From Leadbetterella lacunae (GTDB taxonomy: Bacteria; Bacteroidota; Bacteroidia; Cytophagales; Spirosomataceae): DNA of 64,000 nt. The notes below the pieces were generated by a model, which was not told where the DNA came from, did no database searches, and saw only the letters and a list, made by a program, of their open reading frames with translations. Made by a program: the position numbers and the translations under genes. Of the stretch, positions 45,233-53,148 are shown piece by piece (within the stretch, counting starts at the first letter, position 1; each line of letters opens with the position of its first letter). Location of the stretch: contig NZ_JBHRYQ010000001.1 of assembly GCF_042649125.1 (NCBI RefSeq), positions 3,100,001-3,164,000 of the forward strand, read 5' to 3'.

Positions 45233-45340
45233 AAAGCCGTGGGGAAGGTTTTTGGTATGCAGATGTACGAGCGTCGCAAAGAAATCCGAGTAGAAGGGGC
45301 AGGCCTACCCGCTGGAAAACTGAAGCGGATGTATCACTAA
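45233..45340 (+). pseudogene. Direct repeat copy 2: dinB 3'-end fragment
   Basis: 106 bases identical to the dinB tail at 41121-41226, followed by TAA in place of TGA. It encodes only the last 35 or so residues of DinB in frame but has no start, so it is a remnant. It marks the right edge of the AT-rich island. Confidence 0.95.
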
Positions 45341-45349
45341 AAAAATACA

Positions 45350-45386
45350 GGGTCAGACACAAAGGTGGAAACCGAATGTCTGACCC
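45350..45386. repeat. Perfect hairpin at right border of the island
   Basis: GGGTCAGACA (45350-45359) and TGTCTGACCC (45377-45386) form a perfect 10-bp stem with a 17-base loop, 10 bases past the dinB fragment stop. It could be a REP-like interspersed element or the original dinB terminator. Confidence 0.6.
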
Positions 45387-45408
45387 GAAAAATTCAATGT
45401 TCCTTTTT

Positions 45409-46641
45409 TTACTTATTCAACTTCAAAAACACACCCCCACTTAGTGTAAACACACCGCCCGATTTCTGAAAATCTACTTCTCTGAAGTTATAGGTAAACG
45501 AAGGCGTAAGTTTAAATATATAGTTCTGACGGCGATACTGCAGGCCCAAACCGAAAATCATATTGTGCAATAAATCTGTATTACCTTTGGTTTGTATTTT
45601 TTGGTAAATGCTCTCTCCTTTATAGTCATACTCAGCCTTAAGCGACTGATAGCCTTTTATGTCGAGATGGGTACCGTAGCTTAGCATCAGATCAAAATCC
45701 TGCTTTAGCGGCATATAGTAGTTAACTTTTAAGGGTATCTCAAATGCTGTATTTTTTATATAAATATCTTTGATATTGTCGTAAGCCGAAATCTGCGAGC
45801 CATACAACTTTACGAAGTCTTTGCCCGTGGCTTGGTTAAAACCTTGCGTGCCAAAATACTCCATCTCTCTAAAGTTATGAATTTGGGCTCCTGCAGTTAC
45901 ACTCATACTGGGATTAAAAAAATACTCAAACACAGGCCCAAGCACAAAACTTTGCTGGCTAGAAACTCCGGCTTCGAGGCCCAGTCGAGACTCCACTTTT
46001 GGTAAAGAAAACTTCTTTTTGGCTGGTACTCCCTCGGCTTCAGGAAATCGCCGATCAGGTACCAAAAGCGAATCTTCACGCAGTTTTTTCTCAGTCAAAA
46101 GCGGAGCTTCTTCTATCGCTTCTATCACTTTTTGGTTATTGTCTGTCATGGTTTTAACCAGCGTCTTTAGCTCTTTTGCCGATTCTTGGTTTTTCGATTC
46201 CGTAACCCGCTCTTCTTTTTCAACTTTGGTCACCAAACCGTCAAATTCTTTTTGTAACTGAACTACATATTTTGTCAATTCACTTAGCTTGCTATCATTT
46301 AACGCCACTTGAGAGCCTTGCTTTAGGTAGATGGTCTTTTCTATATACACGGTGTCTTTATGCACAATGGTTTGCACCGTACTTTCTCGGTTTTCAATTT
46401 GTAAAAACCGATCTCCCAGCGTGTCTACTTTTTGATTCAGTTCTTGGTTTTGAAACAACGAATAACCCAAAAAACCAGTAGCCAAAGCGGCATACAAAGG
46501 CAAGGCATATTTTTGAAGAAAGATAAGCCACCAGGCTGTACCCAAAGTTCTGCTAAGCTTAGACCACGCCTCGCTACTAACGGGCTTGTCTATTTGCTCA
46601 AACTTTTCTCTTATTTTTTTATCAAATAAATCTTCTTTCAT
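45409..46641 (-). CDS. Membrane-anchored anti-sigma-like protein with barrel-like C-terminus
   Basis: 410 residues. A charged N-terminus (MKEDLFDKKIREKFEQIDKP) precedes one membrane helix (about 42-61). Then comes a long coiled coil (about 65-180) and a beta-rich domain (about 205-410: LGLEAGVSSQQSFVLGPVFE, KVNYYMPLKQDFDLMLSYGT) like the outer-membrane-beta-barrel domain found in Bacteroidota proteins. The gene lies 9 bases after an ECF sigma gene on the same strand. The cytoplasmic N-terminus and single helix fit an anti-sigma role, though no standard zinc anti-sigma motif is seen. Confidence 0.65.
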   Translation of the reverse strand: MKEDLFDKKIREKFEQIDKPVSSEAWSKLSRTLGTAWWLIFLQKYALPLYAALATGFLGYSLFQNQELNQKVDTLGDRFLQIENRESTVQTIVHKDTVYIEKTIYLKQGSQVALNDSKLSELTKYVVQLQKEFDGLVTKVEKEERVTESKNQESAKELKTLVKTMTDNNQKVIEAIEEAPLLTEKKLREDSLLVPDRRFPEAEGVPAKKKFSLPKVESRLGLEAGVSSQQSFVLGPVFEYFFNPSMSVTAGAQIHNFREMEYFGTQGFNQATGKDFVKLYGSQISAYDNIKDIYIKNTAFEIPLKVNYYMPLKQDFDLMLSYGTHLDIKGYQSLKAEYDYKGESIYQKIQTKGNTDLLHNMIFGLGLQYRRQNYIFKLTPSFTYNFREVDFQKSGGVFTLSGGVFLKLNK

Positions 46642-46650
46642 ATAGAATTT

Positions 46651-47211
46651 TTATTGTCTTTTTAAATAGTCATTAATCCAAACTTGCAGTCGGCCTTTTG
46701 CCTTCGAAAGGTTCGCCCTAACTGCACTTTCTGTTACCCCAAGCATCTCTGAAATTTCAGGAGATGAATAGCCGTCAATCACCGCCAAAGAAAACACCGT
46801 CCGATACACCGGAGATAGTTTTCTGACAAAATCCAAAATCTCGTCTACAGACAGCAAGTCCAAGCTTTCTGGAGCGAAATCTACGTTATAAGCCTCCTCA
46901 ATAGTTGTAAATGCGATTCTCGAATGATTTTTTCTGAAATAATCAATCGAAGTATTTACCATAATCTTACTAAACCACGCCCCAAAAGGAAAACCCTCGT
47001 CATACTTGTGTATGTTTTTAAAAACCTTAAAAAAACCGTCCATAATCATCTCTTCCGCCTCCACGTCATTGGTGGCGTATTTGGAACAAATCCGCATAGC
47101 AAGTCTACTGTAGTTTTCGAACAATAACTTTTGTGAAGCAGGAGCATTGTTTCGGCAGCCCGCTAAAACCTCGGTTAAATCAAAAACTTTATTTCTTTTC
47201 TTAAAAAACAC
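46651..47211 (-). CDS. ECF-type RNA polymerase sigma factor
   Basis: 186 residues with only regions 2 and 4. Region 2 is at about 25-95 (LFENYSRLAMRICSKYATND, EEMIMDGFFKVFKNIHKYDE, FSKIMVNTSIDYFRKNHS); region 4 is a helix-turn-helix at about 130-180 (AVIDGYSSPEISEMLGVTES, RANLSKAKGRLQVWI). It directs RNA polymerase to a small regulon, probably including its own operon. The downstream membrane protein likely holds it inactive. The divergent redox operon starts 152 bases away, with a palindromic region between. Confidence 0.92.
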   Translation of the reverse strand: MFFKKRNKVFDLTEVLAGCRNNAPASQKLLFENYSRLAMRICSKYATNDVEAEEMIMDGFFKVFKNIHKYDEGFPFGAWFSKIMVNTSIDYFRKNHSRIAFTTIEEAYNVDFAPESLDLLSVDEILDFVRKLSPVYRTVFSLAVIDGYSSPEISEMLGVTESAVRANLSKAKGRLQVWINDYLKRQ

Positions 47212-47253
47212 AGATTCTTATATAAGATATGGGAGTAAAGGTACTTTAAAACA

Positions 47254-47332
47254 TATACGGAGTATTTTCTTTTTTGCTTCCACTAAAAAAAATATTATCT
47301 AAGTGGAAGCATTTTTTTTAAAAGTCCGTATA
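47254..47332. promoter_or_regulatory. Nested inverted repeats between the ECF sigma gene and the Rieske operon
   Basis: Outer arms TATACGGA (47254-47261) and TCCGTATA (47325-47332) enclose inner arms TGCTTCCACT (47275-47284) and AGTGGAAGCA (47302-47311) with a 17-base loop. On the plus strand the inner hairpin is followed by eight T residues, so it looks like a terminator or attenuator 52 bases before the Rieske gene. Confidence 0.75.
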
Positions 47333-47362
47333 AGAGAATAAAGCAAACAATTTAATAAACAT

Positions 47363-47782
47363 ATGAAACTACAAGAAAAAATCAGTCGCAACAACTTCCT
47401 TAAGCAACTTGGCTTCACGGGAGCTTCGCTTTTAGCTATTTATGGACTAGACAGCTGCGTAAACGAAAGTGGTACCACGCCAATAGGCAACGTAACCGTA
47501 GACTTGAGTGCAGCCGAAAACGCGGTATTAAAAAACAACGGCGGCTACAAAGTTATCAACAGCATAGTGGTAGCCAACAACAACGGCACCTACGTAGCAG
47601 CCACTCTGACTTGTAGCCACGAAGGCCAAAGACAAATTACGTTTTCTAACAAAGAATGGTATTGCACCGCCCATGGAGCCAGATTTGACACAAGCGGAAA
47701 AGGACTAAACAGCAATGGAAGCAAAGGATTGACCGTTTACCAAACAAGCCTTTCGGGTACCACATTGACCATTACTTCATAA
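47363..47782 (+). CDS. Rieske [2Fe-2S] domain lipoprotein-like protein
   Basis: 139 residues. The iron-sulfur ligands are C84-x-H86 (LTCSHEG) and C101-x-x-H104 (WYCTAHG), in the spacing of small Rieske proteins. The N-terminus SRNNFLKQLGFTGASLLAIY is a signal-like helix with a lone Arg, weakly like a Tat signal, and a lipobox-like GLDSC puts Cys32 as a possible lipid site. Likely an exported electron carrier. It opens a four-gene operon of redox and barrel proteins, 10 bases before the next gene. Confidence 0.85.
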   Translation: MKLQEKISRNNFLKQLGFTGASLLAIYGLDSCVNESGTTPIGNVTVDLSAAENAVLKNNGGYKVINSIVVANNNGTYVAATLTCSHEGQRQITFSNKEWYCTAHGARFDTSGKGLNSNGSKGLTVYQTSLSGTTLTITS

Positions 47783-47792
47783 CAAAACAACC

Positions 47793-48683
47793 ATGAAATA
47801 TAGAATTCTGCTCTTCATACTATTGGCTGGCCCCGCGGTTTTTGCTCAAGACCTATTTGACGAAATAGACAAAAACGTGAAGCAAACCAAAAAATATACC
47901 AGTGCCACTTTTAAGTCAACGCGTGTAATAAATGGTCATTCGGTAGAAACAGTTGCTAAAAACCATTTGGATTTTAGGATTTCGCACAGGTTTGGTAAAC
48001 TAAACGATGGGGCTTATAATTTCTTTGGCCTTGATCAAGCCACTATGAGACTTGGCTTAGAATACGGCCTCACAGACAAACTGATGGTGGGCTTGGGTAG
48101 AAGTACCTCTCAAAAGACGTTTGACTCCTTTGCCAAATACAAAATACTCCGACAGGCAAGTGGCAAAGGGGCATCGCCCGTGAGTTTAACAGCTTTAGCC
48201 ACTTGGGATGCTATCTCGCTTTCTACTAGTCCGCAGTTTATGTTTTATAACAATTTCGAACGTTTCACATATACCGGTCAGTTGCTCATCGCTCGAAAAA
48301 TGAACGACAAACTTTCGCTACAAGTAAGCCCTACGTGGGTGCACAGAAACAAAGTAGAAACCACCCTTGACCCCAACGACGTGTTTTTGGTGGGCGTAGG
48401 CGGCCGAGTAAAAATTACCAAAAGAACGACCTTAAATGCCGAGTACTTTTATAGACTACCGACATCGCTCGAGGCAGGACTAAAGCCTAATACGGCAAAT
48501 TATAATTCGCTTTCTATGGGTTTTGACATCGAGACCGGCGGGCACGTGTTTCAGTTGCATTTCACCAACTCCCTGGGCATGGTAGAACGTCAGTTTTTAA
48601 CGCAAACTGCGGGTTCGTGGCTAAAAGGTGACATACACTACGGTTTTAATATTTCAAGAACATTTAGCTTTGATAAAAAATGA
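47793..48683 (+). CDS. DUF5777 beta-barrel protein
   Basis: 296 residues with a signal peptide (MKYRILLFILLAGPAVFAQ). The mature protein matches DUF5777 (FKSTRVINGHSVETVAKNHL, FRISHRFGKLNDGAYNFFGL, LRLGLEYGLTDKLMVGLGRS) and is predicted to be an outer-membrane barrel. The stop overlaps the next start by 4 bases. DUF5777 genes often lie with c-type cytochrome or YceI genes in Bacteroidota, as here, but no function is known. It may carry the electron-transfer proteins at the outer membrane. Confidence 0.85.
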   Translation: MKYRILLFILLAGPAVFAQDLFDEIDKNVKQTKKYTSATFKSTRVINGHSVETVAKNHLDFRISHRFGKLNDGAYNFFGLDQATMRLGLEYGLTDKLMVGLGRSTSQKTFDSFAKYKILRQASGKGASPVSLTALATWDAISLSTSPQFMFYNNFERFTYTGQLLIARKMNDKLSLQVSPTWVHRNKVETTLDPNDVFLVGVGGRVKITKRTTLNAEYFYRLPTSLEAGLKPNTANYNSLSMGFDIETGGHVFQLHFTNSLGMVERQFLTQTAGSWLKGDIHYGFNISRTFSFDKK

Positions 48684-49222
48684 AAAAGATAAAAATAATA
48701 CTCGCTCTTAGTTTGATTAATTTCGGAGGTTTTGCTCAAAATATTTACCTCTGCAAAGCAGGAGAAACCAGTTTCTTCTCAGAGACTCCTTTAGAAAACA
48801 TTTCGGCTCTTAACAAAAAAGTGGCGGCAGTAATTGACATTGACAAGAATGAGGTTGCAGTAAAAATGACCATGGTTGATTTCAAGTTCAAGAATCATCT
48901 GATGGAAGAGCACTTCAACGAAAACTACATGGAGTCAGACAAATATCCGATTGGTACTTTTAAAGGGAAGATTCAAGAATTGATAGACTATTCTAAAAAT
49001 GGAACCTATCTGGTAACGGCCAAAGGTCAGCTCGTAATGCATGGCGTAAGCAAAGACAGAACGCTTAGCGGAAAGTTAACAGTAGCAAACGGCCAAATAA
49101 CCTTAACATCAGATTTTCTGATACCACTCAAAGACCATAAAATAGACGTACCAACCTTAGTAATGGCAAAAATAGCGGAAGAAATTTCTGTGAAATGCAA
49201 GTTCGTTTTTCAAAAAAAATAA
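48680..49222 (+). CDS. YceI-like lipid-binding secreted protein
   Basis: 180 residues: a signal peptide (MKKIKIILALSLINFGGFAQ) and one YceI-type beta-barrel lipocalin-like domain (TSFFSETPLENISALNKKVA, DFKFKNHLMEEHFNENYMES, GTFKGKI, LVMHGVSKDRTLSGKL). YceI proteins bind isoprenoid or amide lipids in the periplasm; a quinone-like ligand would fit the redox neighbours, but this is inference. Its ATG overlaps the preceding stop by 4 bases. Confidence 0.88.
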   Translation: MKKIKIILALSLINFGGFAQNIYLCKAGETSFFSETPLENISALNKKVAAVIDIDKNEVAVKMTMVDFKFKNHLMEEHFNENYMESDKYPIGTFKGKIQELIDYSKNGTYLVTAKGQLVMHGVSKDRTLSGKLTVANGQITLTSDFLIPLKDHKIDVPTLVMAKIAEEISVKCKFVFQKK

Positions 49223-49246
49223 TCGCATCACCTAAACATCCCACCT

Positions 49247-50029
49247 ATGAGAGTACTAACAAAAGCTTGTTTTTCATTTATCCTGATATACACCTTACAA
49301 AGTTGTTTATATAAAAAGAATGACGCAGTTCCTGCCGGAAGTTCAACCACAAACACTACCGATGGAACTACGGGTGGAACTGGAAATACCGGAGGTACGG
49401 GTTCAACGGGCGGCACCTCAAATCTTACGTGTAGTTCGCCTTCGTCTGGCACAGTGACTAACCCAACAGGCGTGTGTTTTAACACACAGATATTGCCTTT
49501 TTTTCAGTCAAACTGTGCTAAAAGTGGCTGCCATGACACCAAAACAAAAGCTGAAGGGTATGACTTAAGCACCTATGCGGGAATACTAAAAAAGGGAATA
49601 TCGAAGACCAACCCTGCCAGCAGCACACTGTATAAAGTGATGATAGATACAGGCAAAAACAGGATGCCGCCTTCGCCTGCAGCAAAACTTACTACCACGC
49701 AAACAGACTTAGTTTTAACCTGGATAAAAGAAGGAGCAAAAGAGACAAACTGCACGGTGGTTATCAACTCAGAAAACCCAACTTACAGTGGAACAATCAA
49801 ACCTTATTTGGATGTAAACTGTGTCGGTTGCCATCAATCGGGCAATGCGTCGGGAGGTGTAATATTAGACAACTATAACAATGTGAAGGCGATGGCCACA
49901 AATGGCACATTTGTGGGTGTAATTAGCTACGCAACCGGATATAGGCCTATGCCACCAAGTTATAAGTCGAGCGACTGCCAAATAACAGCCGTACAAAATT
50001 GGATAAAAAACGGTGCAAAAAATGACTGA
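49247..50029 (+). CDS. Dihaem cytochrome c-like lipoprotein
   Basis: 260 residues. Signal MRVLTKACFSFILIYTLQSC has a lipobox (Cys20), then a Gly/Thr-rich linker (about 30-60). Two haem-like modules follow: CAKSGCH (CX4CH, about residues 87-93) with a candidate Met in RMPP, and canonical CVGCH (about 193-197) with YRPMPP. The first site has four residues between the Cys pair instead of two, a form I know from Bacteroidota cytochrome-like proteins; whether haem attaches there is uncertain. It ends the redox operon and has a terminator. Confidence 0.8.
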   Translation: MRVLTKACFSFILIYTLQSCLYKKNDAVPAGSSTTNTTDGTTGGTGNTGGTGSTGGTSNLTCSSPSSGTVTNPTGVCFNTQILPFFQSNCAKSGCHDTKTKAEGYDLSTYAGILKKGISKTNPASSTLYKVMIDTGKNRMPPSPAAKLTTTQTDLVLTWIKEGAKETNCTVVINSENPTYSGTIKPYLDVNCVGCHQSGNASGGVILDNYNNVKAMATNGTFVGVISYATGYRPMPPSYKSSDCQITAVQNWIKNGAKND

Positions 50030-50059
50030 TAATCTTTAACCGTAAAACGAATACTGAAG

Positions 50060-50092
50060 CTACTTTTAAAGAAATTTGAAAGTAGTTTTTTT
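50060..50092 (+). terminator. Terminator of the Rieske-DUF5777-YceI-cytochrome operon
   Basis: CTACTTT (50060-50066) and AAAGTAG (50079-50085) form a 7-bp stem with a 12-base loop, followed by seven T residues. Confidence 0.75.
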
Positions 50093-50187
50093 ATGTAAAT
50101 AGTAAACAAAAAGAGTCCTTTAATTAATTTCATCCATATAAAAAGATGTTTTAGCCACACATCTAATTAATAGTTTTTCAAATTTCA

Positions 50188-50195
50188 TATATTTG
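50188..50195 (+). promoter_or_regulatory. -7 element before the M20 amidohydrolase
   Basis: TATATTTG matches TAnnTTTG, 27 bases before the ATG. No -33 TTG seen. Confidence 0.4.
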
Positions 50196-50222
50196 ATATA
50201 ATGAATCAATAAACCTAATCTA

Positions 50223-51641
50223 ATGAAATTAAAACTATTAACGCTATTACTAATAGCAGGTACTGCATTGGGTCAAACCAAAACTCAAGTTGCAGACAAC
50301 CTCCAAAAAAGACAAGCCGAATACGGCGACCTTGCTCTCCAAATCTGGAACTATGCCGAAGTAGGTTACAAAGAATACAAAAGCTCAGAACTGCTTCAAA
50401 ACAAACTCAAGTCTGAAGGATTTAATGTTGTAGCGGGTGTAGCAGGTATACCAACAGCATTTACTGCTACTTTTGGCTCAGGCTCGCCGGTGATTGGCAT
50501 ATTAGGAGAATTTGATGCATTGCCCGGCTTATCGCAAGCGGCAAAGCCAGACAAAGAATCTCTCAATGGCGTGGCGGGTCATGCCTGTGGGCACCATTTA
50601 TTTGGAGTGGGTTCGGCAGCAGCGGCTATTGCAGTAAAAGACTGGATGAAAAAAACAGGACAAAAAGGCACTATCAGATTTTATGGTACACCAGCCGAAG
50701 AAGGCGGATCAGGTAAGGTATATATGGTTAGAGAGGGCCTATTCAAAGATGTAGACGTAGTGCTTCATTGGCACCCAGGTAGCCAAAACTCGGCAAATGC
50801 GTCAAGTTCATTGGCAAACAAGTCGGGCAAATTTAGATTCTACGGTCGCTCGGCACACGCAGCAGCTTCACCAGAAAGCGGTCGCTCGGCCCTTGACGGA
50901 GTAGAGGCAATGACTGACATGATAAACATGATGCGTGAGCACGTACAAGAGGACTCAAGAATACACTACGTAATCACCAATGGTGGCAAGGCACCAAACG
51001 TGGTACCCGACTTTGCGGAGCTATATCTTTATGTACGACACCCAAACAGAACCAACGTAAAAGAAATGTGGACTTGGATAGAAAACATAGCCCAAGGTGC
51101 TGCCCTAGGAACCGGCACACGTGCCGAATCAGAGATATTGGGTGGTGTATATGACCTTCTGCCAAACGAAACGCTTTCGACCATCATACACCAAAACATG
51201 AGCACGGTAGGTGGATATATATTAACTCCAGAAGAGAAAATTTTTGCGGAAAAAATACAAACCACAGAAGGCGTTAAAAAAACTCCTTTGGAATATACGA
51301 GTACGGTTCAGCCACTTAGTTTTGAAAAATCGGCAAACGGCGGCTCTACAGACGTAGGCGATGTAAGTTGGACTGTGCCTACTGCTGGCCTAAGCACTGC
51401 CACTTGGGTTCCCGGCACTCCCGCTCATAGCTGGCAAGCAGTAGCTGCTGGTGGCACACAGATAGGGGTAAAAGGGATGATGACTGCAGCCAAAACACTT
51501 ACGCTAAGTGCTATCGATTTGTTTGAAAAACCAGAACTTATCAAAAAAGCTAAAGAAGAATTCAATTCCAAAACCGAAGGTGGTTTTAAATACGAGTCGC
51601 TTCTAGGCACCAGAAAACCCGCTTTAGATTATAGAAATTAA
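50223..51641 (+). CDS. Secreted M20-family amidohydrolase (AbgB-like)
   Basis: 472 residues with a signal peptide (MKLKLLTLLLIAGTALGQ). Zinc-binding and catalytic residues of the M20D group are visible: GEFDALPG (about 95-102), GHACGHHLFG (H120, H124, H125) and the Glu pair PAEEGGSGK (E159, E160). Then comes the lid domain region with FYGRSAHAAASPESGRSALD. Members hydrolyse p-aminobenzoyl-glutamate or acylated amino acids; a periplasmic, degradative role is likely. It is followed by a bidirectional terminator. Confidence 0.88.
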   Translation: MKLKLLTLLLIAGTALGQTKTQVADNLQKRQAEYGDLALQIWNYAEVGYKEYKSSELLQNKLKSEGFNVVAGVAGIPTAFTATFGSGSPVIGILGEFDALPGLSQAAKPDKESLNGVAGHACGHHLFGVGSAAAAIAVKDWMKKTGQKGTIRFYGTPAEEGGSGKVYMVREGLFKDVDVVLHWHPGSQNSANASSSLANKSGKFRFYGRSAHAAASPESGRSALDGVEAMTDMINMMREHVQEDSRIHYVITNGGKAPNVVPDFAELYLYVRHPNRTNVKEMWTWIENIAQGAALGTGTRAESEILGGVYDLLPNETLSTIIHQNMSTVGGYILTPEEKIFAEKIQTTEGVKKTPLEYTSTVQPLSFEKSANGGSTDVGDVSWTVPTAGLSTATWVPGTPAHSWQAVAAGGTQIGVKGMMTAAKTLTLSAIDLFEKPELIKKAKEEFNSKTEGGFKYESLLGTRKPALDYRN

Positions 51642-51670
51642 CGCTATTTCTTTTCAGAAAATAAAATAGA

Positions 51671-51700
51671 AAAGGCGGTTCATATGAGCCGCCTTTCTTT
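51671..51700. terminator. Bidirectional terminator between M20 gene and hemA
   Basis: AAAGGCGG (51671-51678) and CCGCCTTT (51689-51696) form an 8-bp stem extended by paired bases in the TTCATATGAG centre, with T on one side and A on the other. Confidence 0.85.
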
Positions 51701-51721
51701 ATAAACAAAAAAACAAATCTA

Positions 51722-52978
51722 CTAAATATTAACCTTCTCTAAATCAAAAAGGTCGTTTAAGACATCTATCAATGTATCTGCCTCGCCACGCTTACAAGCA
51801 GCCTTTAGCTGCAATACAGGTAGCTTAATTATCTTTTGCATCATGCTCGCTGTTAGCTTATCTACTTTCTCAGCTTCAGCTTCTGACATGCCTTTCACAA
51901 AACGAGCCATCTCGTCTTTTCTGATTTGCTCAAGAGCACTTTTTAGTTTCTGTATAGTCGGAGATACCATAAGTTCTCTCGACCAGTTTTCTATTTCAGA
52001 AACCATTTCGGCTATAATGCTTTTTACTTGTGGTATAGCTTCCATTCTTTTTTTCAAAGCCTCGTTTGCTCTGTTCTGAATTTCATCTAAACCATATAAA
52101 ACCACACCTGGTAATGTTTCCACTTCAGGGTTTATGCTTCTAGGTACCGACAAATCAAAGAAATAGGAAACACCTGCTTTTGTTCCTGCTATTTGACTTG
52201 CGTTTATTGTATAACTCTCTGATCTTACCGAAGAGATCACCACATCGTATTTACCAAGTTTGGCGGCAAGTTCTTCAAAAGGCAAAATATCCGCCCCATA
52301 CTGAGGTGCAAGTTCTTGGGCTTTTTCTAAAGTACGGTTGCAAACTGTTATGCCTTCGTGACCTTTTTCAAAGAGTGTTTTGGCAATATCTTGTCCAATT
52401 TCTCCTAAACCCAAAACCAAAATTTTAGGATTCTTGATCATTTGCAAGAAACTCTCCATCAGATCTACCGTGGCGTATGAGGTAGAAGCCGCTCCATCTC
52501 TAAAGCTGGTTTCTTGAACTACACGTTTATTTGCAAAAAAGACTGCGTGCAATAATCTATGTAAAAACGGGCCCGCCATCTGCATATCTGCGGCATATTG
52601 GTAGGCATTTTTTATTTGATTTGGTATCTGAAGATCGCCTACAACTTGCGACTGTAAACCCATAGCAACCTCAAACAAATATTGAGTAGCTTCGGCTTCA
52701 GTATCAATAAACTCAAAGTAAGGCATTAATGTATCCGAACTCAAACCTTTGAAGCTTACTAAAAGCTGCACCAAAGTATCCGAACAATTTTCTTCTGATC
52801 TATAATATATTTCTGTTCTATTACACGTAGACAACACCAGGCACTCCTGCAAACCCAACACGTCTTTCAGTCTCAAATAAAAGGCTTTGGTCTCGTTTTC
52901 GTCAAGGGCAATTTGCTCCCTAACCTCTAACGGGGCTCTTTTATATGTTAATGAAATTACTTTTAAAGACTCGGCCAT
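51722..52978 (-). CDS. hemA: Glutamyl-tRNA reductase
   Basis: Reduces glutamyl-tRNA to glutamate-1-semialdehyde, the first committed step of haem synthesis. 418 residues; the catalytic Cys52 lies in SCNR-type motif VLSTCNRTEIYY. The NADPH-binding Rossmann segment is at about 190-215 (ILVLGLGEIGQDIAKTLFEK), followed by the C-terminal dimerisation helices. It is alone here, unlike the hemA-hemC clusters seen elsewhere. A -7 element lies just upstream. Confidence 0.95.
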   Translation of the reverse strand: MAESLKVISLTYKRAPLEVREQIALDENETKAFYLRLKDVLGLQECLVLSTCNRTEIYYRSEENCSDTLVQLLVSFKGLSSDTLMPYFEFIDTEAEATQYLFEVAMGLQSQVVGDLQIPNQIKNAYQYAADMQMAGPFLHRLLHAVFFANKRVVQETSFRDGAASTSYATVDLMESFLQMIKNPKILVLGLGEIGQDIAKTLFEKGHEGITVCNRTLEKAQELAPQYGADILPFEELAAKLGKYDVVISSVRSESYTINASQIAGTKAGVSYFFDLSVPRSINPEVETLPGVVLYGLDEIQNRANEALKKRMEAIPQVKSIIAEMVSEIENWSRELMVSPTIQKLKSALEQIRKDEMARFVKGMSEAEAEKVDKLTASMMQKIIKLPVLQLKAACKRGEADTLIDVLNDLFDLEKVNI

Positions 52979-53001
52979 TTCTCGAATTATAAAAATTTAT
53001 A

Positions 53002-53009
53002 CAAAAATA
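53002..53009 (-). promoter_or_regulatory. hemA promoter -7 element
   Basis: Minus-strand TATTTTTG matches TAnnTTTG, 24 bases before the hemA ATG. No -33 box seen at the usual distance. Confidence 0.4.
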
Positions 53010-53148
53010 CACTCATACCCATATATATTTGTTATGACATCGGACAGTTTTTCTAATTTAGAAAAATTCTAAACTATCAATTTTATATTGGATACCCCCG
53101 ATTTACGTTAATTATTTACAAAAAGTTTACTCACCACCAAAAATATTA

